Shown here in pieces: positions 7,300-15,333 of a stretch of DNA of 17,227 bases; position 1 is the stretch's first letter, and every line of letters starts with the position of its first letter. The notes under the pieces are model-generated. The model worked only from the letters and a program-made list of their open reading frames with translations, was not told the origin of the DNA and searched no databases. The stretch is taken from contig JALRCK010000002.1 in assembly GCA_023262305.1 (NCBI GenBank), forward strand, positions 1 through 17,227. The letters are read 5' to 3'. This DNA is from Deltaproteobacteria bacterium (lineage in GTDB: Bacteria > Bdellovibrionota_C > UBA2361 > OMII01). The position numbers were made by a program, and so were the translations under genes.

Positions 7300-9531
7300 T
7301 TACGCCCCCTCTTTCGGTTGAGAAGACGAGCCCTCATCAGCTGACGACTCCTGAACCGCAGGAGCTTCACCTGGTGCTTCTTCTGCACCTGAGGCCTCCG
7401 TAGTAACAGCTTCACCGCTGGTAGCTTGAGGGCGTTCATCCTCTCCTTCAAGCTTTACGTCACCAATCTTTATATCTGAGGGGATCAATTTCTCCTCCAA
7501 GCTCGCTATCGCGTCCAGCATCTGCTTGGGAGGATTGTAGCGCGCCACTGCGGGCGTCTTGCCCTTGGACTGCTTCGTCATGAGGAGTCCTACAATCATA
7601 GCGACCAAGCTGACCACGCTTGCAATCGCGATCGGCATTATCGGCAACTTATCGCCCTCTCCCTTTTTCGCCTCAGTCAGAGCTTCTTTGTGCTGGACTG
7701 TTGGCGTAGCCTCGGCACGCTTCACGGTTGCCTTAAGTTCGAAGCGAAGTGGTTTGCTCTCGGCTTCAATCTCTTGTCCCTTTTTGGAAATACCCGTCAG
7801 GACCGCACGAACGGTATAGGTTCCATCCTGAGGCAGCACATCAGCAGAAGCTTCAAAGTTTAAGCTATCACTTGAGTGTCTCTTGAGTGAGGCTACGGTC
7901 TTTCTGCGATCAAGCGAAATAGCCTCAAGCTTGACCTGCAGGTCCCTCAGGAGCAGCGCCTCCTTGCTGATTGAGGCGCGAATGACAAAGTCTTGATCTC
8001 CCTTTAAAATTTTCGAGCCTTCCTTTGCTTCAGGATGGGCGTCTTGCGAGGGACCTGCACTGTGAGAATCTCCACCGTGTGCACCTGCTTCCGCTCCGTG
8101 GGACTCGTGCTCATCCACTAATTCCGACGATTCTGGAGAGACGATATCGAGCGATACGAGTCGCGGTCGAACTCTGAATGGGACCTGCTGAGTGCGCTCG
8201 AAGGTCGGACCCTGTGCGACTATAGAGAGTTTGTATTCACCAACCTCAGATATCGGGCTGTAACGAGAAAAAATGCCGTCTTTTGCAATACGATCTCCAT
8301 CTCGCCCCTCATCGTTGAGGAAATCTTGCACAACCGCCGGCGCAACTCGATCGGTCGGCATGACCTGAAAGGCGTATTTGATCACACCGGACATCTCAGG
8401 CAAGGCAACTGGTCTCTCTCCGTCATACAAACGGGCTTGAACAACGTTGTTATCGTCGACTCTCACGACAACCGGCCAATCTGTAACAAGCCTCAGATTG
8501 GTGAGCACAGTTGCAAATCCCTCAGTGGCTAATCCTCCCTCGACCTGCCACTCTCCAACATCAGGCTCCTTCATAGTGATGACATCGAAATTTTTCCCCG
8601 CAAACCAGGTAACCCACTCCGGGTGCTTTTCAACGGTCATCTCATCATTTTTGGGGCTCAACAACGTGAGCTTAACTCCCTCGTCTCGGGTGATATAGAA
8701 GGTCGCCTCATCAACATCATCATCAAGAGTAAACGCTCGACTCCTCATCGGAACGATCTGAGGTCGCTTAACCGCAAGGAAGAGGTTGGCGAATGACTTG
8801 TGCACTTCATCCGAATTGGATGTGTACCAGCTCAGTCCATCCGTTGCCGCGGAGATCTCAGAGAGTAACATCTTGTCGGCCTCTTGAGAGAACGCAAGGG
8901 AGTGAACCTTAATCTCTTTGGACTTTAAATTGGGGAGCTCACGGTTCACGAGTTCGGTTGTGCGCGCTGATGGCAACCCAACTGTCGGGCTAGGCTCCAT
9001 CTTACCATCTGAGAGAAGCACGATGACTCTTTCGGCGTCATTTCGAGGACTCGCCTCAAGGACCTGCTCTGCTGTTCGAATACCTTCCAGCAGATCCGTA
9101 AATTCGCCCTCCGCCTTGATCCCTTGAATCTGTTTGGCGATGGAATCAGCTGACTCTTTGTTAAAATCTTTGAGATCACTAACGACTCGGGCTTTATCTG
9201 CGAAGCTCACTATCGCCAGCCGGTCATCCTTTCCAAGAAATTGAAGGAAAAGCTTCGCCCCGTCGTATCGAAGCAGCTGAGGATCCGTCTTAAGCATGCT
9301 TCCCGAGGCATCTATCAGCAACACAGCATCGATCGCAGCACGAGGCTGTTGAATCTCTCTCTGTTCAGCCGAGCCAGACGAAACGTACACGAGGGAGACC
9401 GCTTGCGAGAGAAGCGTGCACAGTGCGCAGCGGAGCAAACGGGGGGATCTCATGAGCGTACGATGTAAGACCTTTGAAGACACGAAGATGTAAAAAATCC
9501 TCAATATATTTGAAACACTATGTTCCTCCAT
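7300..9531 (-). CDS. Membrane-anchored von Willebrand factor A (VWA) domain protein
   Basis: Large envelope protein of unknown role. Numbered from ATG 9531 (743 residues): a hydrophobic N-terminal export region (about 28-50), then a VWA domain (about 66-255) with a complete metal-binding MIDAS site: DASGSM (D74, S76, S78), Thr145 (GEFTD) and Asp175 (LLSDGKMEP). Beta-rich segments follow (about 260-460, including GEWQVEGG, typical of VWA proteins with Ig-like repeats). Then come a His/Gly/Ser-rich linker (about 474-500), another beta domain, one transmembrane helix (about 631-651) and an acidic Ala/Glu/Pro-rich tail. The frame is open to a TTG at 9591, but ATG 9531 has AGGA at 6-nt spacing. 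ATG 9453 would give the neatest signal peptide but has no ribosome site. Downstream lies the coiled-coil gene. Confidence 0.8.
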   Translation of the reverse strand: MEEHSVSNILRIFYIFVSSKVLHRTLMRSPRLLRCALCTLLSQAVSLVYVSSGSAEQREIQQPRAAIDAVLLIDASGSMLKTDPQLLRYDGAKLFLQFLGKDDRLAIVSFADKARVVSDLKDFNKESADSIAKQIQGIKAEGEFTDLLEGIRTAEQVLEASPRNDAERVIVLLSDGKMEPSPTVGLPSARTTELVNRELPNLKSKEIKVHSLAFSQEADKMLLSEISAATDGLSWYTSNSDEVHKSFANLFLAVKRPQIVPMRSRAFTLDDDVDEATFYITRDEGVKLTLLSPKNDEMTVEKHPEWVTWFAGKNFDVITMKEPDVGEWQVEGGLATEGFATVLTNLRLVTDWPVVVRVDDNNVVQARLYDGERPVALPEMSGVIKYAFQVMPTDRVAPAVVQDFLNDEGRDGDRIAKDGIFSRYSPISEVGEYKLSIVAQGPTFERTQQVPFRVRPRLVSLDIVSPESSELVDEHESHGAEAGAHGGDSHSAGPSQDAHPEAKEGSKILKGDQDFVIRASISKEALLLRDLQVKLEAISLDRRKTVASLKRHSSDSLNFEASADVLPQDGTYTVRAVLTGISKKGQEIEAESKPLRFELKATVKRAEATPTVQHKEALTEAKKGEGDKLPIMPIAIASVVSLVAMIVGLLMTKQSKGKTPAVARYNPPKQMLDAIASLEEKLIPSDIKIGDVKLEGEDERPQATSGEAVTTEASGAEEAPGEAPAVQESSADEGSSSQPKEGA

Positions 9532-9537
9532 GCCCGA

Positions 9538-9541
9538 TCCT
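9538..9541 (-). promoter_or_regulatory. Ribosome binding site chosen for the VWA gene
   Basis: AGGA on the minus strand, 6 nt before the ATG at 9529-9531. It is the best of three candidate starts (TTG 9591, ATG 9531, ATG 9453). Confidence 0.4.
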
Positions 9542-9568
9542 GGGGTCCTACCCCACACGGAGCGGCTT

Positions 9569-9667
9569 CCTAAGGAGATAGGTTGTGCCAAATACCTATA
9601 TTACTATAGTCAGGGACAGCGGGTGTCGCCAGCCAACAAAAAAGAGCCTTAGGAAGATAAATTGTGC
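9569..9667 (+). repeat. Imperfect direct repeat in the VWA/isomerase divergent region
   Basis: Copy 1 at 9569-9588 (CCTAAGGAGATAGGTTGTGC) and copy 2 at 9647-9667 (CCTTAGGAAGATAAATTG then TGC) differ by three mismatches and one gap. They lie 78 nt apart in the same orientation, between divergent genes. They could be two sites for one regulator, a small duplication, or chance likeness through their purine-rich cores. Confidence 0.35.
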
Positions 9668-9695
9668 TGGTATTGCCGATAGGAAGGCGATGTAA
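9585..9695 (+). CDS. Possible 36-residue basic leader ORF before the isomerase gene
   Basis: A GTG at 9585 is preceded by a consensus ribosome site AAGGAG (9572-9577) at 7-nt spacing. The frame runs 36 codons to TAA at 9693-9695 and stops 3 nt before the ATG of the isomerase gene. The peptide starts MPNTYITIVRDSG, is basic (KKSLRK) and has two cysteines. The isomerase ribosome site (AGGAAGG, 9681-9687) lies inside its end, the arrangement expected for translational coupling. There is no homology evidence, and the ORF would overlap the VWA gene if that used its TTG start. It may be a real small gene, a leader, or chance. Confidence 0.3.
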   Translation: MPNTYITIVRDSGCRQPTKKSLRKINCAGIADRKAM

Positions 9696-9698
9696 CTC

Positions 9699-10286
9699 AT
9701 GAAAAAGCTCTGTATCGTCTCGGTTCTCCTCTTGGCATTGGGGCTATCCAGACACTCAGCCGCCACCCAGCCTCCCTTCGACCTCCCCCCAAAGGCAGAG
9801 GTACTAAAAATTCGTAGCGCAATTCTCGAAACCTCTCAGGGGCGAATTTTTATTGAGTTATTTCCCGAGGAAGCACCCTGGCATGTGGCGAATTTTAAGT
9901 ATCTGGCAGACAAGGGGTTTTACAAAGACCTCTCCTTCTTCATCTACAAACCGGAATACCTGATCCAAGCCGGCGACCCTCAGGGAACAGGCAAAGGAGG
10001 CCCCGGGTACGACCTCCCCGCTGAATTTAGCGCCCGACACCACACCCGGGGAACGCTCGGGATGGCCAGAAAGCCGGATATAGACGCAAAAAGTGGGCGG
10101 AGAGCAAACCCAGAACGCCGTTCGAACGGCAGTCAGTTTCACATCCTTTTAGGCGATGCTCCGCACATGGATGGGCAGTACACAATATTTGGCAAGGTTG
10201 TCGGTGGATTTGATACCCTTGAACGTCTCCGACGAGGCGACCGGATTGTAAAACTAACCGTCTTCATCCGGGAGGGGGGAAGATAA
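9699..10286 (+). CDS. Secreted cyclophilin-type peptidyl-prolyl isomerase, altered active site
   Basis: Cyclophilin-fold protein, 195 residues, with a signal peptide (MKKLCIVSVLLLALGL, cleavage near SAA at 20-22), so probably periplasmic. The domain covers about 38-195: LETSQGRIFIELFPEEAP, IQAGDPQGTGKGG, NGSQFHILLG, HMDGQYTIFGKVV. In active cyclophilins the segment reads FHRVIPGFMIQGGDP; here it is FFIYKPEYLIQAGDP (80-94), so the catalytic Arg (Arg55 of human CypA) is Ile82 and the His before it is Phe81. Phe113 of CypA is His148, while the Gln63 equivalent (Gln90) is kept. Enzyme activity may be weak or lost, leaving a binding or chaperone role (inference). AGGAAGG lies 11 nt before the ATG. 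The gene is convergent with the penicillin-binding protein gene. Confidence 0.85.
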   Translation: MKKLCIVSVLLLALGLSRHSAATQPPFDLPPKAEVLKIRSAILETSQGRIFIELFPEEAPWHVANFKYLADKGFYKDLSFFIYKPEYLIQAGDPQGTGKGGPGYDLPAEFSARHHTRGTLGMARKPDIDAKSGRRANPERRSNGSQFHILLGDAPHMDGQYTIFGKVVGGFDTLERLRRGDRIVKLTVFIREGGR

Positions 10287-10299
10287 CCCCTTCACGGCA

Positions 10300-10316
10300 C
10301 CTGGTTCATGACCAGG
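10300..10316. terminator. Short hairpin between the convergent isomerase and PBP1A genes
   Basis: CCTGGT and ACCAGG form a perfect 6-bp stem with a 5-nt loop, placed in the 50-nt gap between two genes that end toward each other. The position suits a two-way terminator, but T-runs are lacking on both sides, so the call is weak. Confidence 0.3.
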
Positions 10317-10336
10317 GTCATTTGAGCATGGCAGTT

Positions 10337-12787
10337 TTAGAGGTCAGGTGACTCCAGGTACGAGCTCGTGCTCGCCTCCCTTTCACCATCTTCACTCTCG
10401 TCACTCTCCATGCGAGGGTATTCGTCTGGAGCAGTTCCTTTGATGTAATACTCAAGGAATGCCCCGGAGCTTCCCTGAGATAGCTTCGCACCTGATCCCT
10501 TGTTGATCCAAAATGGTTCAACCCCATCGGGAACACTAAAATCGAGCTGCTCTGTCATCGCCGGCGCCACAAACTCAATTCCAAGCTTATCAGCCTCAGA
10601 CTTCGCCTCGCGCTCAAGTCCATCAATAGATGCTGCTTTGGATCGCTCCAAAAAATCTCTCATGAAGTAGAGCCAAATGGGGGCTGCCACAACACCACCC
10701 GTCTCCTTAGGACCGATCTGTTTCTTCTGATCAAAACCAACCCACACCCCACACACCCACGTTGGGGTATACCCTATGAACCACGTGTCCATTTGGTCAT
10801 TCGAGGTTCCAGTCTTGCCAGCCACCGGACGCCCAAGCTCCTTGATGCGGTAACCGGTACCGTAATCGATCACACCACGCATCATATTCGCCATGACGAA
10901 GGCGCTGTTTTCACTAATTACCTGCCGTGCCTCACTGGTACCCTCGACGTCGTTATCGTACACAACATTTCCGAACCGATCCTTTATCTTCTCGACAAAG
11001 ACCGAGTCAAAGAGCACTCCCTTCGCGGCAAAAACCGAGTATGCACGCGTTAACTCAAGCGGAGTTACCTCACTACTCCCAAGCGAGAGCGAAAGGTTCC
11101 TTCCGAGAGGACTCGTAATTCCGAGAAGACGAGCGTAATGAATCGCGGCATCGACACCGATGCGAGAAACGATATCAGCCGAGACGAGATTGCGCGATTT
11201 TTCGAGCGCCGTCCGAAGCGTAATGGGACCGAGAAATTTTTCGTCAAAGTTTGCCGGCGTCCAAAACGTATCCCCCACGCGGAAAGTTCGCGCCTGATCC
11301 ATCATGATCGTTGAGGGTGTATAGTTATACTTATCGATAGCAGCTAAATAGAGGATCGGCTTAAACGTTGAACCGGGCTGCCGCAACGATTGCGTCACCC
11401 GATTAAATTGACTCTGAGAGTAATCGTAGCCACCCGCCATCGCTCGAACCTTTCCGGATCGGGGATCGAGCAGCACAAGCGCCCCCTCGATCTCTGGGGT
11501 CTGGTCGAGCATGACCTTAAGAGGGGCCTTGTCCTTGTCTTTCTGAGAGGCGGCGGACATTGGGCGTCGCAGAGCAACCTCGATGAGGTTCCCTGCACGT
11601 ACCATATCTGCAGGTGACGCGAATCGCGTGGTGTCATCTTTCTCTAAAAATTTCTTCGCCCATCCCGCCTCATTCAGGTCAACCTGGTAGTCCTGCGCGC
11701 CCACCTTAACCTTAGCAACCCCACCCTGAACGGATCGAACGAGCGCCGCCACAGGAACATTTTCCTGCAATGTCAGGTGCCCATAGGACGCAGCGTACTC
11801 ACTCTCCGTCATCTCTCCCTTGGGACCGCGCCACCCCCGACGCTTATCTACCTCTCGTAATCCCTGTCGTAAAGCCGCCTGAGCTAATCCATCTGCCACT
11901 GGATCCACAGCGGTGGTGATCTCAAGTCCATCACTGTCTAAGTCAATATTCTTCCATCGCTCAGCGAAGACGCGACGAATCTCACCGACATAGTACGGAG
12001 ATGCGAATACATTTTGCTGTGACGCTGGATACACACGCAATTGTTGTTTGAGCGCCTCTGCTTGCTGTTCTTTCGTGATGAAATGAGCTTTCACCATCTG
12101 TGTAAGAATCTGAGCTTGTCGCTCGCGCGCTTTTTTGGGGTTCTTGATAGGAGAGTAGCTGCTCGGTCCTTTTGGTAGTCCTGCGAGCATAGCAGCCTCA
12201 GCGATGGTGATCTCTGGAAGCTCTTTATGAAAATAGATGCGACCGGCAGCTTTTATTCCGTAGGCGGTGTTTCCGAAGAATATCTGATTGAGGTAGATCT
12301 CAAATATCTCATCCTTCGAGAACCGCCGCTCAAGACGGTACGAAAGTATGGCCTCCTTCGCTTTTCGTACCAGACTCTTCTCTGATGAGAGGAGTAAGTT
12401 CTTGACGACTTGTTGCGTTATCGTTGAAGCGCCCTGCTTCGCGTTGCCACTCTGCATGTTCTTGATAGCAGCCCGCATGATGCTGACTGGGTCGATTCCG
12501 TGGTGGCTATAGAACGAGGCATCCTCAGCTGCAAGGAACGCCTTGCGAATGAGATCGGGAACCTCTGCGAGCTTTACCGGGTATCGGCGCTCTGAATAAA
12601 ACTCCGCCATGAGCGAACCATCACTCGCTAGCACACGAGTCACAGCTGGAGGTTTGTAATCCTCTATCCGGGAGAGTTTTGGGAGATCCCTGACCAGATA
12701 GTAGTATCCCCACACCGCAAAGAACCCCGCGACGCACGCGAGACCTAGGCCGGCCACAAGGATAGTTGTCAGGATCTTACGAATCAT
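10337..12787 (-). CDS. mrcA: Penicillin-binding protein 1A (class A, bifunctional)
   Basis: Inner-membrane enzyme that polymerises glycan strands from lipid II and cross-links their peptides in the periplasm. The 816 residues show a transmembrane anchor (about 6-31), a GT51 glycosyltransferase domain (about 55-235: catalytic Glu88 in AAEDASFYSHHGID, QGASTITQQ at 118-126, EIYLNQIFFG at 163-172), an OB-like insert (about 335-410), and a transpeptidase domain with all three motifs: STFK (active Ser473), SRN (531-533) and KTGT (658-661). The length and the insert fit PBP1A, not PBP1B or PBP1C. It is the last gene of the minus-strand operon, 62 nt after the DUF4340 gene. No ribosome site is visible before the ATG, and a hairpin occupies that spot. 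The C-terminal tail is acidic and serine-rich. Confidence 0.95.
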   Translation of the reverse strand: MIRKILTTILVAGLGLACVAGFFAVWGYYYLVRDLPKLSRIEDYKPPAVTRVLASDGSLMAEFYSERRYPVKLAEVPDLIRKAFLAAEDASFYSHHGIDPVSIMRAAIKNMQSGNAKQGASTITQQVVKNLLLSSEKSLVRKAKEAILSYRLERRFSKDEIFEIYLNQIFFGNTAYGIKAAGRIYFHKELPEITIAEAAMLAGLPKGPSSYSPIKNPKKARERQAQILTQMVKAHFITKEQQAEALKQQLRVYPASQQNVFASPYYVGEIRRVFAERWKNIDLDSDGLEITTAVDPVADGLAQAALRQGLREVDKRRGWRGPKGEMTESEYAASYGHLTLQENVPVAALVRSVQGGVAKVKVGAQDYQVDLNEAGWAKKFLEKDDTTRFASPADMVRAGNLIEVALRRPMSAASQKDKDKAPLKVMLDQTPEIEGALVLLDPRSGKVRAMAGGYDYSQSQFNRVTQSLRQPGSTFKPILYLAAIDKYNYTPSTIMMDQARTFRVGDTFWTPANFDEKFLGPITLRTALEKSRNLVSADIVSRIGVDAAIHYARLLGITSPLGRNLSLSLGSSEVTPLELTRAYSVFAAKGVLFDSVFVEKIKDRFGNVVYDNDVEGTSEARQVISENSAFVMANMMRGVIDYGTGYRIKELGRPVAGKTGTSNDQMDTWFIGYTPTWVCGVWVGFDQKKQIGPKETGGVVAAPIWLYFMRDFLERSKAASIDGLEREAKSEADKLGIEFVAPAMTEQLDFSVPDGVEPFWINKGSGAKLSQGSSGAFLEYYIKGTAPDEYPRMESDESEDGEREASTSSYLESPDL

Positions 12788-12792
12788 GTGCG

Positions 12793-12810
12793 GGTCAGGT
12801 TAGTCTGACC
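12793..12810 (-). promoter_or_regulatory. Hairpin at the ribosome-binding position of the PBP1A gene
   Basis: GGTCAG and CTGACC form a perfect 6-bp stem with a 6-nt loop ending 5 nt before the PBP1A ATG, where a ribosome site would be expected and none is seen. It may modulate translation or promote re-initiation after the DUF4340 stop 62 nt upstream. No T-run follows, so it is not terminator-like. Confidence 0.3.
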
Positions 12811-12849
12811 AACCTTTTACATAAAGCCTTGCAACCTCTCAAGCGGTCG

Positions 12850-14262
12850 CTACCTGCTTACCTTATCCCCTTTGCTGCCCGCGGGGGTAGGGGTCGCTCG
12901 CTGAATAAGTGCTCCCTCGTGAGGCACAATCCGTTTTGCCTCCACATCCCGAATCAAGGAAACCTCTCCCCTATCCCCAACCCGGGCGTACCGCACCGGT
13001 CCATGAGGACCTGAAGTCTCTTTTCCAACCGTCAACACGAAGGTCTCTCCACCAACCCCCTTCTTCTTGGTTATCGTCAGCGTCAGGAAGGGTTGATTGA
13101 AGGCGTCACTCGGAAACTCTCTCGGAAAATCCTCGGCAGTCAGTTGAGTGATGTCAGTAAGGAGCTGCTCAACGAACACCGGGTCGCTTATCTTTCCATT
13201 AACGGTCCAATCCATCGCGGCAGCTTGGATGTCGACCGCTGCCTCAGCGCTTCCCCCTGACACCACTCGTTCAATATCCTGACTGGAGAACGTTAAGAGT
13301 CTCCTCTCTCTCAAGTCGATGAGCGCCTTCTTAAGGGGGATGGCTTTCTCAGGAGCGATCCTGAAGACCGATGGAGCACCATCATAGGTGAAGTAGGTCC
13401 CTGATTTGTTGGGCGCCTCTCCCACCAACACCCGCACGGAACTCTCCTTGAGCCCCTCACGAAGCTTCACGGATACCGTGACTTGAGGTTTGTCGAGACC
13501 ATACTCAGCTAAACGAGACTCTCCGCCATCCACGAACTCCTGAACCACAAGACCTTGCACGTCCCGCAGAAGCTGCTCGATGTCTTGCTTTGAGCCGTCT
13601 CGTGGAGCAGTTTCCATCACCTTCCACTCGCCCACAGCGGGCTGGGTTATAGCTATGCGCCCCAGAGATGTCTCAAGGGTAGCCTCGCGAACGTCAGCAA
13701 TTTTAAAGTTGATAGGCTGTTGCGCGCGCACATTCGCTCGTCCCTGCTTGAGAGCCTGAAACGCACTATCGTCTATCAGGAAGAGCCCTCCATGACCCGA
13801 TACCTTTACGTACCGAGCAGCCAGATACTCGTTTTTCTTCCCAAACGAAACCTCATCCTTTTTCCCGTCAGTGCCCTCAACCACCAGGGTTAGGGCGGGC
13901 TTGTCGAGACCAAAAACCGTGAAATCGCTCCCCAGCTCGGACTCAGGAATTGGTCCCTTAAAAACGACCCCTTTCAAAGTAGTAAGAATTGATTCAACTC
14001 TTGAGTTGTCCAACTTCGCTGCTGGAAGGTCCGATAGGCTCCAGGAGTGAAAGGGAGGTTCCAGTTGAGGTCCTCGCACTACAACATATGAGGGTTCACC
14101 CTGAGGCACTACCTCAAAGCGTGCGACACCGGCTACGGCGAGGGAAGCAAAGAGCTTATCCTTCTCTAGCTCGGCGCGCCGGCGCGGTTCAGATACCTTC
14201 GTAAGGTAAAGAACTGAGGCGACCAGAATACACGCTAGGAAAAGGGTTTTCTTAAGGTTCAT
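12850..14262 (-). CDS. DUF4340 domain protein of an ABC/GldG-type cassette
   Basis: A 470-residue protein with one N-terminal transmembrane helix (about 5-21, an uncleaved anchor or signal peptide); the rest is probably periplasmic. It carries DUF4340-type repeats, each with a Leu-Asp-Lys-Pro motif and a following beta strand: FGLDKPALTLVV (117-128), YGLDKPQVTVSV (254-265) and a degenerate third, AFNQPFLTLTI (about 387-397). Proteins of this family routinely follow an ABC ATPase, a permease and a GldG-like protein, as here. The biochemical role is unknown; a periplasmic accessory of the transporter is likely. It starts 27 nt after the GldG-like stop, with only a weak ribosome site (GGATG). 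Its codon use and direction match its neighbours. Confidence 0.8.
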   Translation of the reverse strand: MNLKKTLFLACILVASVLYLTKVSEPRRRAELEKDKLFASLAVAGVARFEVVPQGEPSYVVVRGPQLEPPFHSWSLSDLPAAKLDNSRVESILTTLKGVVFKGPIPESELGSDFTVFGLDKPALTLVVEGTDGKKDEVSFGKKNEYLAARYVKVSGHGGLFLIDDSAFQALKQGRANVRAQQPINFKIADVREATLETSLGRIAITQPAVGEWKVMETAPRDGSKQDIEQLLRDVQGLVVQEFVDGGESRLAEYGLDKPQVTVSVKLREGLKESSVRVLVGEAPNKSGTYFTYDGAPSVFRIAPEKAIPLKKALIDLRERRLLTFSSQDIERVVSGGSAEAAVDIQAAAMDWTVNGKISDPVFVEQLLTDITQLTAEDFPREFPSDAFNQPFLTLTITKKKGVGGETFVLTVGKETSGPHGPVRYARVGDRGEVSLIRDVEAKRIVPHEGALIQRATPTPAGSKGDKVSR

Positions 14263-14289
14263 CGCTTCATCCGATAGATACCATCTCGC

Positions 14290-15333
14290 CTACGCCCATG
14301 ACGTCTGCCTCCTCCACCAAATAAAGATACCGAGCAGGAGAATAAATTCCGGTCCAAGGAAGCTTAGGGCGAGGATAGTATCAAAAGTTGATTGAGTGAA
14401 CTCGGCCACAGAGCGTCGCATCTGGCGTGGACCGATAGCGATCGAGGCCTCTTCTCCCGCAGCCCAATTCACGACATTGAGTATGAGGTCACGGTTGCCC
14501 ATCGCTCCAAAGGAGTCATTCCTCAACCAGGTCGCATCACCAAAAACAACAACCCGGGAATCCACTGGCTCCTTTCCATCCTGAGCGACCCTCTTCTCCA
14601 TGGCGACAGCGATCGACACCGGACCTTTGATATCATCAGCCCCGAACGAAGCTTTTCCATCAGCTTTGTCAAAGAGTCGCGCTACATCTCGCTCGGCCCA
14701 GGAGTTCTTACCTGTCTTGAGCAGCTCGCTATAGGTTACCTCCCCTACTGAAGATTCCGGCGCCCGAACACTCGACGCAAACGCAAAAACAGGAGGCTGT
14801 CGCGGTGACAACTTGCTGCTGATCGGATGGGCACCAAACTCCATCGTGACAAAGATCTGTGGTCCTCCGGTAAAGAGCTGTGATTCCGCATCCAAGATCA
14901 CATCACTACCAACATCGATGCCAAATTTCTTGGCAAGAACCTGGACCTCAGGGCTGCCTCCGTCTTCGGGATTAGCCATCATGATCAGCCGTCCGCCACC
15001 ATCTACATATGTGGTGATAGCATTTTGCTCTGCATCCTGAATCTTTAGTTTTGGAGAGGCTAGAATAACTGCGGCGGCGTCCTCAGGAATCTTCCCCACT
15101 CGAGGCAAAAGCAAGCTCTCAACGAGCAGGTGCTCATCCTCAAGAGCAGCCACGAAGGAACTCATTCCTCCCTCGCTCTGTTCGTCAAGTGGAGGTTCGC
15201 CGTGCCCCTCGATATAGTAGAGCTTCTTTACAGCTCCTTTTGTGAGCTTTACGATTGCATTAGTAATCGATTGCTCGTCGATCTGATTGATTCGGCTAAT
15301 AGCCGACTGGGTCCCCTCTCCATATTCGATGTA
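14290..15333 (-). pseudogene. GldG-like protein, C-terminal part after a frameshift
   Basis: Second part of the gene beginning at 15893. The frame is open from 15333 (YIEYGEGTQSAISRINQID) to TAG at 14290, 347 codons, and continues the family sequence lost from the upstream frame. It contains AVKKLYYIEGHGEPPLDEQ, then an alpha/beta domain of the ABC_transp_aux type (VILASPKLKIQ, YVDGGGRLIMMANPED), and a C-terminal transmembrane helix (LSFLGPEFILLLGIFIWW) followed by RR. An internal ATG at 15165 gives a 291-residue frame but lies well inside the domain and is unlikely to be a true start. In GldG-family proteins this periplasmic domain is held between N-terminal and C-terminal membrane helices. 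Its role with the transporter is not known in detail. Confidence 0.8.

Noticed and set aside
9532..9591. Extended VWA start at TTG 9591
   Set aside because: No good ribosome site, includes the repeat and the start of the plus-strand short ORF, and places about 20 extra residues before an already adequate start at 9531.
14290..15165. Independent 291-residue protein starting at ATG 15165
   Set aside because: The same frame is open and family-like for another 56 codons upstream; the ATG is internal to a frameshifted gene.
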